NCBI GenBank assembly: GCA_963920575.1
Contig: OY986972.1
Span: forward strand, 10,304,010-10,368,009
Direction: 5' to 3'
From: Narthecium ossifragum
Taxonomy: Eukaryota > Streptophyta > Magnoliopsida > Dioscoreales > Nartheciaceae
DNA: 64,000 nucleotides
Below are positions 11,875 to 23,910 of this stretch, piece by piece. Each line of letters starts with the position of its first letter. Position 1 is the first letter of the stretch. The translations under genes and the position numbers were made by a program. The notes under the pieces are model-generated. The model worked only from the letters and a program-made list of their open reading frames with translations, did no database searches and had not been told where the DNA came from.

Positions 11875-14237
11875 TCACACCCCGACCCAGAAAACCAATC
11901 CAGGACGAGGCGTGAGGGTTCCTATCACTATTCATCTCCAATTGGCGCGATAGAAAGGGGAAAAGACAGATAAAGTTAAACAATTTATATTCCAGAGGCG
12001 AAACAGAAATTCAATTCATATATATACATCAAGTTGTACTGATACAAAATTCTTTATCAAACTCCTCCAAAGGAAAGATTTTATACAATGATCCAAAATT
12101 TCTCGAAAGATGTTTATAATATACAAACTATCAAAAAGGTACAACAGTCATCCTCCAGCAACCTCTACTGAAAAAGAACTGGCACCAGCACCTGCCAACG
12201 CAGCCTGGGTAGGAGTGAGCGATAGGCTCAGTAGGGTTCTACTCTACGGCACACTGAAAGAAGGAAAACAACAACAGTGTTGTCTCTCAGCTCAAGTCTA
12301 ACGGATGCCACGAGTCCCATAACCCTGTCGATGTCCCAAGGGCTCCTGTCATGAAACCTCTCTCCTGAACATGTTACCAGGAGGCCAAGGAACAGTAACA
12401 TGCAGGATCACCCTTACCCAAGCAGGAATACCATGCCTTGGGGACCACGTCGGGAACACATCGACAACCATCCTTAGTACTTGGCCTTGGGAAGACAACA
12501 CGACCTCTAAACCTCAAAACATTGATCAGAGTCAATTATAACACATCCTCGATAACAAGAGATTCAACTTAATCACGCCCTAATCCTTACTACCCAGCCA
12601 CGGTCCTAAGGCTAGATCCGAGCTACCCGAGAGCCTCGGATCGGTGATCAACCCATCGCCCACCTAACCTCATATGCCTCTAATGCATACAATGCATAAA
12701 CCTATACAAACATCTACCCTAGATGTCTCTAAATGCCACAACATCAGTTATAGGTTTAACAGATATACAATAGCCCTCGGCACTCGCCGGCAAGAGGCTA
12801 AGGTTCCACAATTCCTCATTAGTTAGCTAATGGCTAGGCAACCAAATAAGCCTTTAACTACTTATCAAACCAACCATGAAATGCAAATAAAACCACAATT
12901 CGCCCAAAAGGATAAGCACGCGATTCAATCCTCCATTTCAATAGAAATCCCTTGAAAACCCCATGAAAACAACTTGCATGCATCCCAACATGCTCAAGTA
13001 CTTTTCACAAATGAAGTCCATTTAAGAAAGGCCAAGAAACATTGTTTAAGGACTCACGGTCGATGCAACGGTCGATCCAACGGTCGACCGTGAGGCCACG
13101 GTCGATGTCACGGTCGATCCGACGGTCGACCGTGAGACCAAAAAGAGGAAAAACACATGGGTGACGGTCGATCGGTACATCGACCGTGGGAAGCCCAAAA
13201 CGGGACAAAGCCTCACGAACGATGCGACGGTCGACCGTGAGGCGGAATGAAAAAGGGAGGGAGCCTGCGGTCGATCGGTGCATCGACCGCGGGAGACCAA
13301 AAACTCGACAGAGCCTGACGGACGATACGACGGTCGATCTGACTCTCGATACGACGGTCGATCTGACGGTCGACCGTCAGGCTCAAAAGAAGAGTATCAA
13401 TACTGGACGGTCGATCCACAGATCGACCGTCGAGCCTACTGCACAATTCATCAGAACAGTGCTGGAAATCCAATTTCTTAGATTTAAACGATCAAATCAA
13501 GTTGGAAGTTGATGAAACTTTGCAAGCATGTGTAAAAGATGACGGGGAAGCTAATGGTATGATTAAAACAGGATTTTGATGGTTAAATCTCAAACCTAGG
13601 TCTCAATGGCCGAAAACCGACAAAACAGCGATAATACGGAAAATCATCCGATAAAATACGGAAATCGACTGATAGGAATACAAGAAGCAAGCTATACAAC
13701 ACATGTTATAAGCTAGACAACATTATAACATGGATTCCCACAGTGAAAGCACATAAAACCTATCCTAGGAGAACCCGATCATAAGATCGAGGTAGAAACA
13801 CCAACTTGGGCAAGTAGGGCAGCTCCTACTCCGATCGCCGAAATCCGCTCCTCGGAAGCCGCGCTCCGAAGCCCTAGCACAGCCGTAGGAGAGAGAGAGA
13901 GAAAATGACAGGAGAGAAGAGAAAGAAAGAGAGAAAGGGACAGGCCTTGTAAAGAGATTAGGGTCGATCTCAGCCGTCCGATTCGATCTTTCCCGATCGA
14001 GCTCCGATCTTCCGATCAGACGCGCCCTTAAGGTTCTAATCAAACACATACATCAGTCCAAGGCCGTGTGTGAAACGCGGGTGTGAAACTGACCACCAGG
14101 GAGCATATTTACCAAAATGCCCCTGGGGTCGAAATCGCCACACGATCGCCCGATCGTACTCGACGCGAAAACAAATCAACAGGAAAATGGCCCTCAACCC
14201 ATGCGGTCGAGCCAGGTCAGAGGGTCGGGCCCTCACA
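11875..14237 (-). repeat. Family-A LTR, 5' LTR of element A, with terminal TG lost
   Basis: The + strand matches the family-A LTR from TCACACCCCGACCCAG onward and ends GGGCCCTCACA. The first two bases of the usual TGTCACACC are replaced (cccctcacac), marking the breakpoint of the gag/PBS deletion. A palindrome array lies at 13058-13432, and the TATA region near 13945 is mutated. Confidence 0.8.
13058..13432. repeat. Palindrome array, LTR A copy 2
   Basis: Same ACGGTCGAT / ATCGACCGT units as at 4118-4485. The unit number differs: one half-unit is missing near 13220, and a short extra gatacgacggtcgatctga copy is present near 13325-13365. Confidence 0.85.
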
Positions 14238-14437
14238 ACCACTCTCTTCTCCTCCTCCTCCTCCATTCTCCTCTCCCAACCCTTTCGTAGGCCGCCCCTC
14301 TCTCCTCCTCCTCCTCCTCCTCCTCCTCCTCCTCCTCCTCTGTTCTCCTCTCCCAACCCTCACGTCGGCTGCCCCTCTCTTCCCCTCCTCCCGTTTAATT
14401 TTAACCTTTTAGGATCTCCCATGTCGCGATTTCCCCC
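14238..14437. mobile_element. Middle part of repeat D with a (TCC)n microsatellite
   Basis: CT-rich DNA carrying ctctgttctcctctcccaac, also found at about 2638, which ties it to repeat D. A pure (TCC)n run of about 38 bases lies at 14303-14340. It is bounded by element A on the left and element C on the right. Confidence 0.45.
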
Positions 14438-15337
14438 TGTCACACCCCGACCCAGAAAACACATCCAGTCCGGGGCGTGAGGGTCCTAAACTCTAAAAAT
14501 CAAACGACGAGAGTCTCCCATGTATTTCCTCAATTTTGAACCCTGTGTAGTTTACAATTTCATCTCAAATTAAAACAATAATTCTAACAGTTTTAAACTC
14601 AGCACGAATACAATTATACTGTTATCATTTCACTGACTGGCACATGTTCTGGTACATCTATTCATACAACAATTTCTCCAACCGTCATTACATAATTTAA
14701 TACAGATGATCAAATCCTCGAAGAGAGAAATTATACATTTAATACAATTGCAAATGTACAACTATTAACTGAAGGGGAAACTCCAGGATCGTCAAGTGCT
14801 CCTCTAAACTCCAAGTCCACGATCACCTCGAGAATGGCCCGCCAACGCCCAGAAGATCACCTAAAAGGAAAGGACTGCATCGACCTGTATCGCCGATGCA
14901 GCCCGGGTAGGAGTGAGCAACAAAGTTCAGTAGGGTTCTACGCTATTCTACGTCGCACAAAAAGGAAGGGAAACAATAACAGTGTCGTTTCTCCGCCTAA
15001 GTCTAAAGGATGTCACGAGGTTCCATAACCCTTATCGATTCCCAAAGGGATCATACTCTTCTCAACCGACCACACTGGGAACATCAACCAAACATGCTGG
15101 AAGGAAACAAGAACCAGAGCCAGTAGGAACACCCTTTACCTAGCAGGAAACCATTGCCTGGGGACACAAGTCAGGGACATCGACAACCATCCTTAGAACT
15201 TGGCCTTGGAGAACCGACACGACCTCTAAACCTCAATAACAATATACTATTCTAGTCCGACTACGTAATAATCCTCGAATGATATCAAACATAATCATTG
15301 ATGACAATCACGTCCTCATCCTCGGCTACCCAAACCC
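14438..15337 (-). repeat. Family-C LTR, truncated left copy
   Basis: It matches the start of the right copy (from 16659) base for base over long stretches, including tctaaaaatcaaacgacgag and the block gcccgggtaggagtgagc. The match stops in the motif tacccaaacccca near 15337, where interior sequence is joined. Confidence 0.8.
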
Positions 15338-16658
15338 CAAAATCGGTGGTTTCTCCCAAAGCCACACCAGACTCTAGTCCCAAGCCAACACAGCTGCACG
15401 GGGACGAGTCACAAGGGGGAAACACCCAGCACCACAAGAAAACCACGTGTCGCAAGACACTCCGAAAGCTGAAGGCTGAAGCTGAAAGCCGGAGGAAGGC
15501 GGCTCCGAAAAGAGCTGCTGTTGAAGGTGCTCTCTGCCAAGAAGTGCGTGAAACTCTTGTAAGACTGGTCACTGCTATGTCTCTGGCAAGGCTCTATCTG
15601 GAATTTGAATTCCCGCGTCTGCCACAGGTACTTGCCCCAGCTAAGGCATCAACCCACTGCTCTGCTCCACACCGTGCGTCATACCCGACTGCTCTACAAT
15701 AAGTGCCTCGCGCCCCTCGCTACAAGCACCGTCGGTGGAAAGGCTCCCGGCGGCTAGCACTCGAGCACCCTGCGGGTTCCCTCTCAGTCTGGCGGTCCAG
15801 GCTACCTCTCAACGGACTAGCACGACGCTGTTGTTGCCACGGCTGTCGCTGATGCTGAAACCACTGCCTCTACCAACGGCTACCCTATCGTTCACCGGAA
15901 GCAGGAACAACAACCCCGAAACTCACCACGACCACCGACCAACAGTCCGATATGAAACCTCAATTCATCTGCCTCAGTATCCGGAGTACCGTCTAGGGCG
16001 TCCCCCGTTGTCGCTCTAACATACCGAGCCAGGTGATCCAACCAACCCGCGTGCTACCACACAGTGTGAGTACCAAGAACAGAGGAAGGTACTCGCAACT
16101 ACACTACCCTCCAAGGGTAGGTGCCAGAGAACAGTACATGAACTGTTCTCAACACACAACCAACAGTGTCCCTAGTGGCCCCGACAAGCGCCACTACGCA
16201 TCGCTTCCTTGGAATGCAAAAAAACAACGGCTTGCCAAGCAAGCGATACTTCAGGATGTCCAAAACATCCGGGATCCGGGACACCTTCAATTAGTCCTCT
16301 ACAGTCGAAGGATCTCCAACATCGCCTATGGACCACAACGGGTCCACCTCTTGGGATTCCAAGAGTATAAAGGCGACACACATCCTATTCCCTACTCGCT
16401 CATCTCCAACACTGGAGGAGACACTGTCAGGAGAGGGAATGGACGACAACGGTGTGTGTGCACACCTCCTACTAAGGCGTCACGACACTACCGAAAACCA
16501 AAACACAACAATAATCAAGATAAATAATCACATCACACACAATCACAAACAACCATGCAAGGATGTTCTAGACCTAGAACTATCTCATTCCACACTCAAA
16601 ACCTTAACCGCAAGCCTAATCCTCTCCCTAGGACCTACAACTTGCTCTGATACCAAGT
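15338..16658 (-). other. Element C leader / gag-region remnant, no domain recognised
   Basis: It lies between the LTR C copies. On the reverse strand it starts with the PBS. Several short frames exist on both strands, but none shows a gag, zinc-knuckle or pol motif that I recognise. It is most likely untranslated leader and degraded gag. Confidence 0.45.
16644..16655 (-). other. Primer-binding site of element C (tRNA-iMet type)
   Basis: The reverse strand reads TGGTATCAGAGC three bases beyond the LTR end (..ATGACA AC T). This is the standard plant initiator-Met tRNA PBS and sets both LTR boundary and orientation. Confidence 0.85.
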
Positions 16659-17770
16659 TGTCATACCCTGACCAAGAAAACTCATCCGGTCCAGGGCGTG
16701 AGGATCTTAAACTCTAAAAATCAAACGACAAGAGTCTCCCATGTATTTCCTCAATTTTAAACCCTGTGTAGTTTACAATTTCATCTCAAATTAAAACAAT
16801 AATTTTAACAGTTCTAAACTCAGCACAAATACAATTATACTATTATCATTTCACTGACTGGCAATGGTTCTGGTACAATATCTATTCATACAACAATTCC
16901 TCCAAACCTCATTACATAATTTAATACAGATGATCAAATCCTCGAAAAGGGAAATTATACATTTAATACGATTGCAAATGTACAACTATTAATAAAAGGG
17001 GAAACTCCAGGATCGTCAAGTGCTCCTCGAAACTCCAAGTCCACGATCACCTCGAGAATGGCGCGCCAACCCCCAGAAGATTACCTGAAAGGAAAGGACT
17101 GCATCGACCTGCATCGCCGATGCAACCCGGGTAGGAGTGAGCAACAAAGCTTAGTAGGGTTCTACGCTATTCTACGTCGCACAAAAAGGAAGGGAAACAA
17201 CAACAGTGTCGTTTCTCCGCCTAAGTCTAAAGGATGCCACGAGGTCCCATAACCCCTATCGATTCCCAAAGGGATCATACTCTTATCAACCGACCACACT
17301 GGGAACATCAACCAAACACACTGGAAGGAAACAAGAACCAGAGCCAGTAGGAACACACTTTACCTAGTAGGAAACCATTGCCTTGGGACACAAGTCAGGG
17401 ACATCGACAACCATCCTTAGCACTTGGCCTTGGAGAACCGACACGACCTCTAAACCTCAATAAAAATATAATATTCCGGTCAAACTACCTAATAATCCTC
17501 GAATGATATCAAACATAATCATTGATGACAATCACGTCCTAATCCTCGACTACCCAAACCCCAGTCCTAGGGCTAGATCCGGGCTACCCGAGAACCCCGG
17601 ATCGATGATCGAATCCATCACCTACCACCTAGCTTCTAATGCAATCAAATGCATGCAATACTCACACACACATCAAGAGGAATTCTGACATGCAACACTA
17701 TGTCTAGGAATATACATGTCTAGGCATAGCCTACGGCTCACCAAGGGGTAAACAAGCATAAAGCATATAA

Positions 17771-20319
17771 TGTCACACCCCCGACCCAGAAAACCCATCC
17801 AGAACGGGGTGTGAGGGTTCCTATCACTATTCACATTCAACTGGCGCGATAAATTTGCGAAAAACAGAGATAAACAAAAACAATTTAAACTCCAGGGATA
17901 AAGTTGTAACTCAATTTATAAAAACATCAAGTTGTACTATTTAAACATCTGATACAATTTCTTATCGAACTCCTCCAAGGGAAAGATATCATACATGGAA
18001 TCCCAAAAGTCCTCGAAAGATGTTTATAATTTACAAAACTTTCAAAAGTACAATAGTCATCCCACAGCAACCTCAAACGCCTCTGCAAGTAGTCGCGCTG
18101 CCAAAAGCTGATCCCGCCGGCTCTACTGAGGAAGAACTGGCGCCTGCACCTGCAAACGCAGCCCGGGTAAGAGTGAGCGATAAGCTCAGTAGGGTTCTAC
18201 TCTACGACACACTGAAAGGAGGAAAACAACAACAGTGATGTCTCCCCGCTCAAGCCTAAGGAATGCCAGGGGTCCCACGACCCCTATCGACTCCCCAAGG
18301 GATCCTATTCTTCTCGGCCGACCACGCTGGGAACATCAACCAACATGCTGGGAGGAACAAGAACCAGAACTAGTAGGATCACCGTTACCCAGCAGGAAAC
18401 CACTGCTTGGGAACCGTGTCAGGGACATTGACAATCATCGTTAGCACTCGGCCTTGGGAAGACACCCCGACCTCTAAACATCAAAGCAAAGATCATAACC
18501 AACTATAACACATCCCCAATAATATGAGATTCCAATTATACAATCACGTCCTAATCCTTACTACCCAGCCGCGGTCCTAAGGCTAGATCCGAGCTACTCG
18601 AGAGCCTCGAATCGGCGATCAACCCACCGCCCGCCTAACCTGATATGCCCCTAATGCATACAATGCATGAACCTATGCAAACATCTATATATCCTACATG
18701 TCTCTATATGCCACAACATCAATTGTAGGTTCAACAGTTATACAATAGCCCTCGGCACTCACCGGCAACGAGCTAAGGTTCCACAATACCTCGTTAGCTA
18801 ACACTCACAGTTAGCTAATGGCTAGGGAAGCAATCATCATTTAAACTACTAACAACCCAAGTATTTAAATGCGAGTCAAAATGTAAATTCGCCAAAAAGG
18901 TAAGTACGCGATTCAATTCTCAATCTCGATAAAAATCCCTTGAAAACCCCGTGATAACAACGTGCATGCTTTCTATCATGATTGGATATCTATCGGCACA
19001 TCGACCGTGGGAGGTCCAAAACACGACAGAGCCTGACGGTCGATCCGACGACCGACCGTGAGGTGGAATGGAAAAAGGGAAGGAGCCCACGGTCGATCGA
19101 AACCAACCAAAGGAAACTAGAAAACACTGCTCAGGAGCTCACGGTCCATGCGACGGTCGACCGTGAGGTGACGGTCGATGCGACGGTCGATCCGAGGGTC
19201 GACCATGAGGTGAAGTGAAAAAGGGAAAAAGGACCCGCGGTCGATCGACACATCGACCGTGGGAGGTCGAAAACGAGACAGAGCCTGACGGTCAATCCGA
19301 CGGCCGACCGTGAGGTGGAATGGAAAAAGGGAAGGAGCCCGCGGTCGATCGGAGCATCGACCGTGGGAGACAAAAAACAAGACAGAGCCTGACGGTCGAT
19401 GCGACGGTCGACTGTCAGGCCAGAAAGAAGCGTATCAACGCTTCACGGTCAATGTGACGGTTGACTGTCAGGCCAGAAAGAAGCCTAATGCACAGTTCCT
19501 TAGAACAGTGCAGGAAATCCAATTTCTTGGATTTGAATGATCAAATCTTGTTCGAAAACAATGAAACTTTGCAGGCATGGGTAATAAATGATGGGGAAGC
19601 TATTGGTATGAAGAAAACATGATTTTGATGGTTAAATCTCAAATCTAGGTCTCAAGGGCCGAAAATCGACAAAACGACGATAATACGAGAGTCGTCCGAT
19701 AAAATACGGAAATCAAACGGTAGGAATACTCGAAGCAAGCTATAACAGTTATGCAATAAGCTACACAACATTCTACCAAGTACTCCTACATCGAAATCAC
19801 AATCAACCAATCCTAGGAGAATCCGATTACAAGATCGAGGTAGAAACACCTACTTGATCAAGTAGGGCAACTCCTCCACGCGTCTCCCACGATTGATTGC
19901 CAAGATCTGCTCCTCGAAGATTGCGCCTCCAAGCCCTAGCTCAGCCGGTAGGAGAGAGAAAGAGAGAGAGAGGGAGACAACGACAGGAGAAGAAGGAAAA
20001 GAAAGAGAGAGAAAGGGTTAGGGTATTTATAGAGATCAGAACCGATCTCGGCCGTCCAATTCAATCTTTCCCGAACGACCTCCGATCTTCCGATCGAATG
20101 CACCCTTAAGGTTCTAATCATTCACATACAACAATCGAAAGCAGTGTGTGCAACGCGGGTTTGAAACTGACCACCAGGGAGCATATTTACCAAAATGCCC
20201 CTGGGTCAAAAACAGCGATGCGATCAACCGATCGCATCCCAAGGCCAACCGAGCCAAACCACAAAACCAGCCCCTCGACCTAACGCGGTCGGACCGGGTT
20301 GGAGGTACGGGTCCTCACA
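17771..20319 (-). mobile_element. Family-A solo LTR inside LTR C
   Basis: It begins TGTCACACCCCCGACCCAG and ends GGTACGGGTCCTCACA, about 2.55 kb, with no interior. The flanks (..tataa and tctac..) do not match, so the TSD is lost or the LTR arose by recombination between different insertions. LTR C resumes on both sides. It carries the family palindrome array at 18985-19480 and a TATA-like stretch near 20025. Confidence 0.75.
18985..19480. repeat. Palindrome array, LTR A copy 3
   Basis: ACGGTCGAT / TCGACCGT units again, here the longest array in the window. The spacer module accgtgggagg...gacagagcctgacgg is repeated three or four times. Confidence 0.8.
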
Positions 20320-21687
20320 TCTACAGGTCTAAACTACAACAATAAAATATTATAACGACGCCCATGGGACGTTAACAAACAATTACACACTTCAATCGGA
20401 ATTTCGGCATTACGATGGCTTAAACAGCCGTCTCCCAAAATTCCTACAACGGGGATACAACCCCAGCCAACCAACACTCAACTGTTATAATACACATTAA
20501 CTAAACATCCCAAGGGGCATGACTCCCTTGGTTCTCCCTTGATTCAACCACAAGCCTCACGTAGGGCTGGGCCACACATAGGGCCTACATATTTATAATA
20601 CATATATGTATAAGTAAAACTTGCTTTCCAAATTAATTGCTAAGTACACCGCAAGATTAGCAACTAACTAAACATGGTGAAATTCAAGTATTTACCCAAT
20701 TAAGCATGTAAACCTTAGAGGTTGCTAGGAATACTAATCACATGAATCCCGAAGAATCAAACACGATAAAACATCGAAAATCCACTAACAAACTAAATCC
20801 CGTATTGCTACAGTAAACCACCGTTACAGGCGACAAGAACTTTGCAAATCGACATCTAAACATCGTCAGATTTCAAATACAATTTGGTCAGGCGTAGATT
20901 AGCATGCGAGGAACATGCAACCCAATAATTGGATTAATCTAATGGCTAATTTTTACAAAATTAACTAATCTTTTCCTAATTTCTGTTTCGTAGCAGTTTA
21001 GAAAACAATTCGCTAAATATCGTATATAAATCCAAAAATCATGAAACCAGCTGAAATTGAAAGTAAATTCGATAATCTACAACTTTCATCTTGAAAGTTA
21101 CACAAGATCATACTCACACAGCTCAGAAATCGAGATTTAACTCGACTATTCATCGAAGAACAGAGCATTGATGAAAATCCAGGAAAAACATGCTAAAATC
21201 CGGATAAAACCCAAATCAAATCGCATGAAGCTTCAATCAGTTACTAAGCATGCTCTGAGGAACTAATTAGCACAAAGAAATCAACAAACAATCAAACCAA
21301 ACCCTAGATCTAGCTTAACCCAAAGATTTAGGTAGAAACCCTACCTTAAAACACAAATTCAAGCTTCAATCATTGCTAATCCGCCGTGATCCGCCGTCCT
21401 CCGTCGCCTTCCCTGTCTCCAGCTCAGCGGAGTCCTGCCACAACCGCAACCGTCGCCGGAGAAGGAAGAGGGGCTGCCGCGGGAGAGAGAAAGGGAAGGG
21501 AGGAGAAGGGGTAGGGTGGCTCTAGCCGCCGCTTCCAGGTCACCGGGAAAGGTGGCCGGAGAAAGAAGAAGCCGGCGTGGGGGAGAAAGGGAAGGGGGTC
21601 GGGCGAGGGGAAAGCAGGGAAGGAAGAGGGAAAAAAAGCAAAGAAAAAGGAAAAGAAAGAGATTAGGAGAGAGGGAGAAGAGGAAAA

Positions 21688-21690
<3 letters not shown>

Positions 21691-21720
<30 letters not shown>
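21691..21720. repeat. (GA)n microsatellite
   Basis: Nearly pure GA run within the LTR C promoter-side region. Confidence 0.9.
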
Positions 21721-21722
<2 letters not shown>

Positions 21723-22070
21723 AAGCTACTTAAGTGGCTTAGCTGGTCTAGCCGAGTCAACTAATCGGACTGAATCCGATTTGACCCCAAACTGTGATCT
21801 CGTCGCAATCTCGTTCGGATCTGACGATCGCGAACGCTCCTATTATATCTATTCAATCACGTACATCAATCAAGATTGTGTGTGCAATACGCGGGTGTGA
21901 AACCGACCGCCAAGGTGCAATTTACCAAATTGCCATTGGGGTCCAAAAGCAGCGATGCGATCAACCGATCACAAAGCAAGGCCAACCGAGCCAAAACAAC
22001 CAAACCACAAAATCAACCCCTCGACCTACCGCAGTCGGATCGGGTTGGAGGAACGGGTCCTCACACCCCC

Positions 22071-22995
22071 TGTGTCGCGCGATCTCCCCTCATGTTCTCC
22101 CCAATCTCCCCTTGTGTCACCCAATCTCCCCTCCCAATCTCCCCGATCTCCCCCTGTCACCCGATGTCCCCGATCCACGGCTGGATGCTGAGCTCCTTGT
22201 TGGGAGCCTACCTAGACCTGGGTTTGGCCTACCTCTTCCTCTGTGGATCCACCCTCGCCTACCTCACCGCCAAGTTCCTCGCTCTCTTCGGCCTCGCCCT
22301 CCCTTGCTCCTGCCAGCACTGCCTCTTCTCCTATGTCTCTTGCCTCTAGCGCCTCCTCGTTGACCGCCCCCTTGCCAGCTCAGGGAGAGGGGCAGCTCCT
22401 CGGGGACGACGGTCTCCAACAAGGGGGACAACGTCGCGGCTACAGATCTTGCAGGGAAGTGGTCGGGAAGTGGCTGGAAGCATGTCGGCTACCCGAATAT
22501 GGAATCAGATGGGGTCGGGGACCCGGGAGGTGGCGGTGTTGAGTGGTGATGGCGCCGGATCCGAGAGAGAGAAGGAGCTCGGGCGAGTTTCCGGTGAGGA
22601 GAGCGGTCGGGCTGGGAGAATGCGGTGTTAGGCCAAGACGTGAGGAGGCCCGCCGAAGCTGGGGCTTCACCGGAGTGGTGGTTGTCGGGTTTAGAGAGAG
22701 AGGAGTGCTTGTGGAGGAGGAGTGGAGGACGCCTGGAGGACGAGACGAGGAAAATGGGGATGAGAAGAGGGGAGCCGAGAGTGGGAGATAGCGTCGAACC
22801 CAGACCCGAGCCGACCCGTTTATTAAACGGGTTAGACGGGTCGGGTTGGGTTGATCCGTTTATAAATGGATGGGGTTTGAGTTGATAAACCTGACCCGTT
22901 TATTAAACAGGTCGGGTTCGGGTTTGGCCTTTATTAAATGGGTCAGTATCTGACCCGACCCAAACCCGACCCGCGAACCCAAATCGCCACCCCTA
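22071..22995. mobile_element. Right part of repeat D
   Basis: It continues the flank interrupted by element C (gtcgcgatttccccc before, tgtgtcgcgcgatctcccc after). It holds a short ORF with a hydrophobic product and then GA-rich DNA. It ends in a dense run of gacccgtttattaaacgggt and cccgacccgcgaaccc words, closing with gccacccctag. Such tails are typical of non-autonomous hAT-like elements. Confidence 0.4.
22185..22349 (+). CDS. Short ORF with a hydrophobic N-terminus, possible captured gene fragment
   Basis: 54 codons: a Met, then a strongly hydrophobic stretch (LLGAYLDLGLAYLFLCG, then LAYLTAKFLALFGLALP), then a Cys cluster CSCQHC. It looks like the membrane-anchor start of a plant protein. 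A hydrophobic N-terminus followed by a GL.LPC.C motif is the style seen in some plant membrane-anchored myosin-binding (GTD-binding) proteins, but I cannot confirm that from 54 residues. It is GC-rich, unlike the surrounding LTRs, and sits inside repeat D. That suggests a host gene piece picked up by a transposon. Whether it is expressed is unknown. Confidence 0.3.
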   Translation: MLSSLLGAYLDLGLAYLFLCGSTLAYLTAKFLALFGLALPCSCQHCLFSYVSCL

Positions 22996-23412
22996 GCAAT
23001 GCAGGTCGATGCAGTTCCTTCGGTTTCATGTGATTTTCTAGAAGATGGCGCAACATTTTGAGGTAATTGAGGACGTGGAGCTTGGAGGAGTTTTCATAGT
23101 TTTATTACAACTTCATATTATGATGTATAAATTGATATATAATTTGATGTATTCGATGACAGGATTGTATGATTCTTAATTAAGTTATATTCCAGAAAGT
23201 TTGTAATATTCTTTATTGAAAGTTTGGGAAATGTAATAATTAGCTTTGTACCTTGGTGTTCATTATATAACTTGAAATTGTAAACTTATAAAATGTACAG
23301 GATTCTTATGCTATAATTATAAAAGAGACTCTGCCAGAATTTATGCGTCCATTGATGATGTAAACATGTTTAGATGGCTCACATTTCGACCTGAATGGAT
23401 TTTATGGGTCGG
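22996..23412 (+). repeat. LTR fragment (B/C-like), 3' end part
   Basis: It contains caggtcgatgcagttccttc and gacgtggagcttggaggag, close to the reverse complement of LTR C around 17040-17110. It ends gggtcggaatgtga, the reverse complement of a TGTCACATTCCGACCC-type LTR start. It may be the other half of the fragment at 1100-2462. Confidence 0.45.
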
Positions 23413-23486
23413 AATGTGACTTGATCCCTTGGATATAATAGCAATAGACCAAAGACACTAATGCATCCAAAAAGGTAATACACTTA

Positions 23487-23910
23487 GGGGGCGTTTGCTT
23501 GCGTGAATCGTTGGTGCAAGTGCATCGTGGGATGCATGCATCGGCCATCTGATGCTGGTGTTTGATTTGCCTTTGGGATCATATGATGCAACATTATTTA
23601 TATATAATGTTCATATTAAAATAATATATATTTGTTATTCATATAATTTTCATATAATGATGTAATAAAGTTAAATTTTAATATATATATATTAAAATTT
23701 ATATATATATTATATGATATTTTAATATATATTATAATTTTCATATAATGATGCAATAAAGTTAAATTTTAAAATACATATTAAAATATTATATTATTTT
23801 AATCTCAATAATATATATATTATTATATATATCTCAATAATATATATTATTCATATAAAGTTCACATAATTATACAGTAAAGTTAAATTTTAATATACAT
23901 ATTAAAATAT
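23487..23910. repeat. Left arm of the Harbinger-like element, AT-rich
   Basis: The terminal repeat is followed by long tatata and attaaaat tracts. It ends with ttaaaatat, the TSD of the MULE. No gene is seen. Confidence 0.6.

Larger units (their letters stand above)
2874..14237 (-). mobile_element. Element A: degenerate Tekay/Del-type Ty3/gypsy chromovirus
   Basis: Reverse-strand LTR retrotransposon. Its left copy (2874-5312) is the 3' LTR and its right copy (about 11875-14237) the 5' LTR. Read rightward, the interior holds chromodomain, integrase, RNase H, RT and protease in reverse, the normal Ty3/gypsy order. Flanks are gccac on the left and accac on the right, a plausible 5-bp TSD with one change. 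Gag and the PBS are missing: the 5' LTR lacks its terminal TG and abuts protease within about 100 bases, so a deletion removed the leader and gag. Solo LTR B is inserted in integrase. Several in-frame stops show the copy is dead. Confidence 0.85.
14438..22065 (-). mobile_element. Element C: rearranged reverse-strand LTR retrotransposon
   Basis: It begins TGTCACACCCCGACCCAG and ends GAACGGGTCCTCACA, with perfect 5-bp TSDs ccccc at 14433-14437 and 22066-22070. Three parts are seen: a truncated left LTR (14438 to about 15337), a short interior without recognisable protein domains, and a full right LTR (from 16659) split by a family-A LTR. A tRNA-iMet type PBS lies on the reverse strand beside the right LTR, which fixes the orientation. 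All of pol and the right half of the left LTR are gone, so the element cannot move by itself. Confidence 0.8.
16659..22065 (-). repeat. Family-C LTR, full right copy, split by a family-A LTR
   Basis: It begins TGTCATACCCTGACCAAG and ends GGTCCTCACA. Without the inserted family-A LTR (17771-20319) it is about 2.86 kb, close to the 2.9 kb of solo LTR B, its relative. It contains a (GA)n run at about 21691-21720 and the conserved TTTACCAAATTGCC-type block near its right end. Confidence 0.8.

Noticed and set aside
14834..15028. 64-codon frame conserved in both LTR C copies (also 17058-17252)
   Set aside because: It is conserved because the LTRs are duplicates and it spans the shared leader block. 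There is no domain or separate evidence of coding.
15298..16527. Several frames of 90-160 codons between the LTR C copies
   Set aside because: No gag or pol motif was recognised and the frames overlap on both strands. Treated as leader or decayed gag.
21359..22363. Long Ser/Leu- and Arg/Lys-rich frames in GA/CT-rich DNA
   Set aside because: Low-complexity translations of microsatellite-like LTR DNA, open on both strands.
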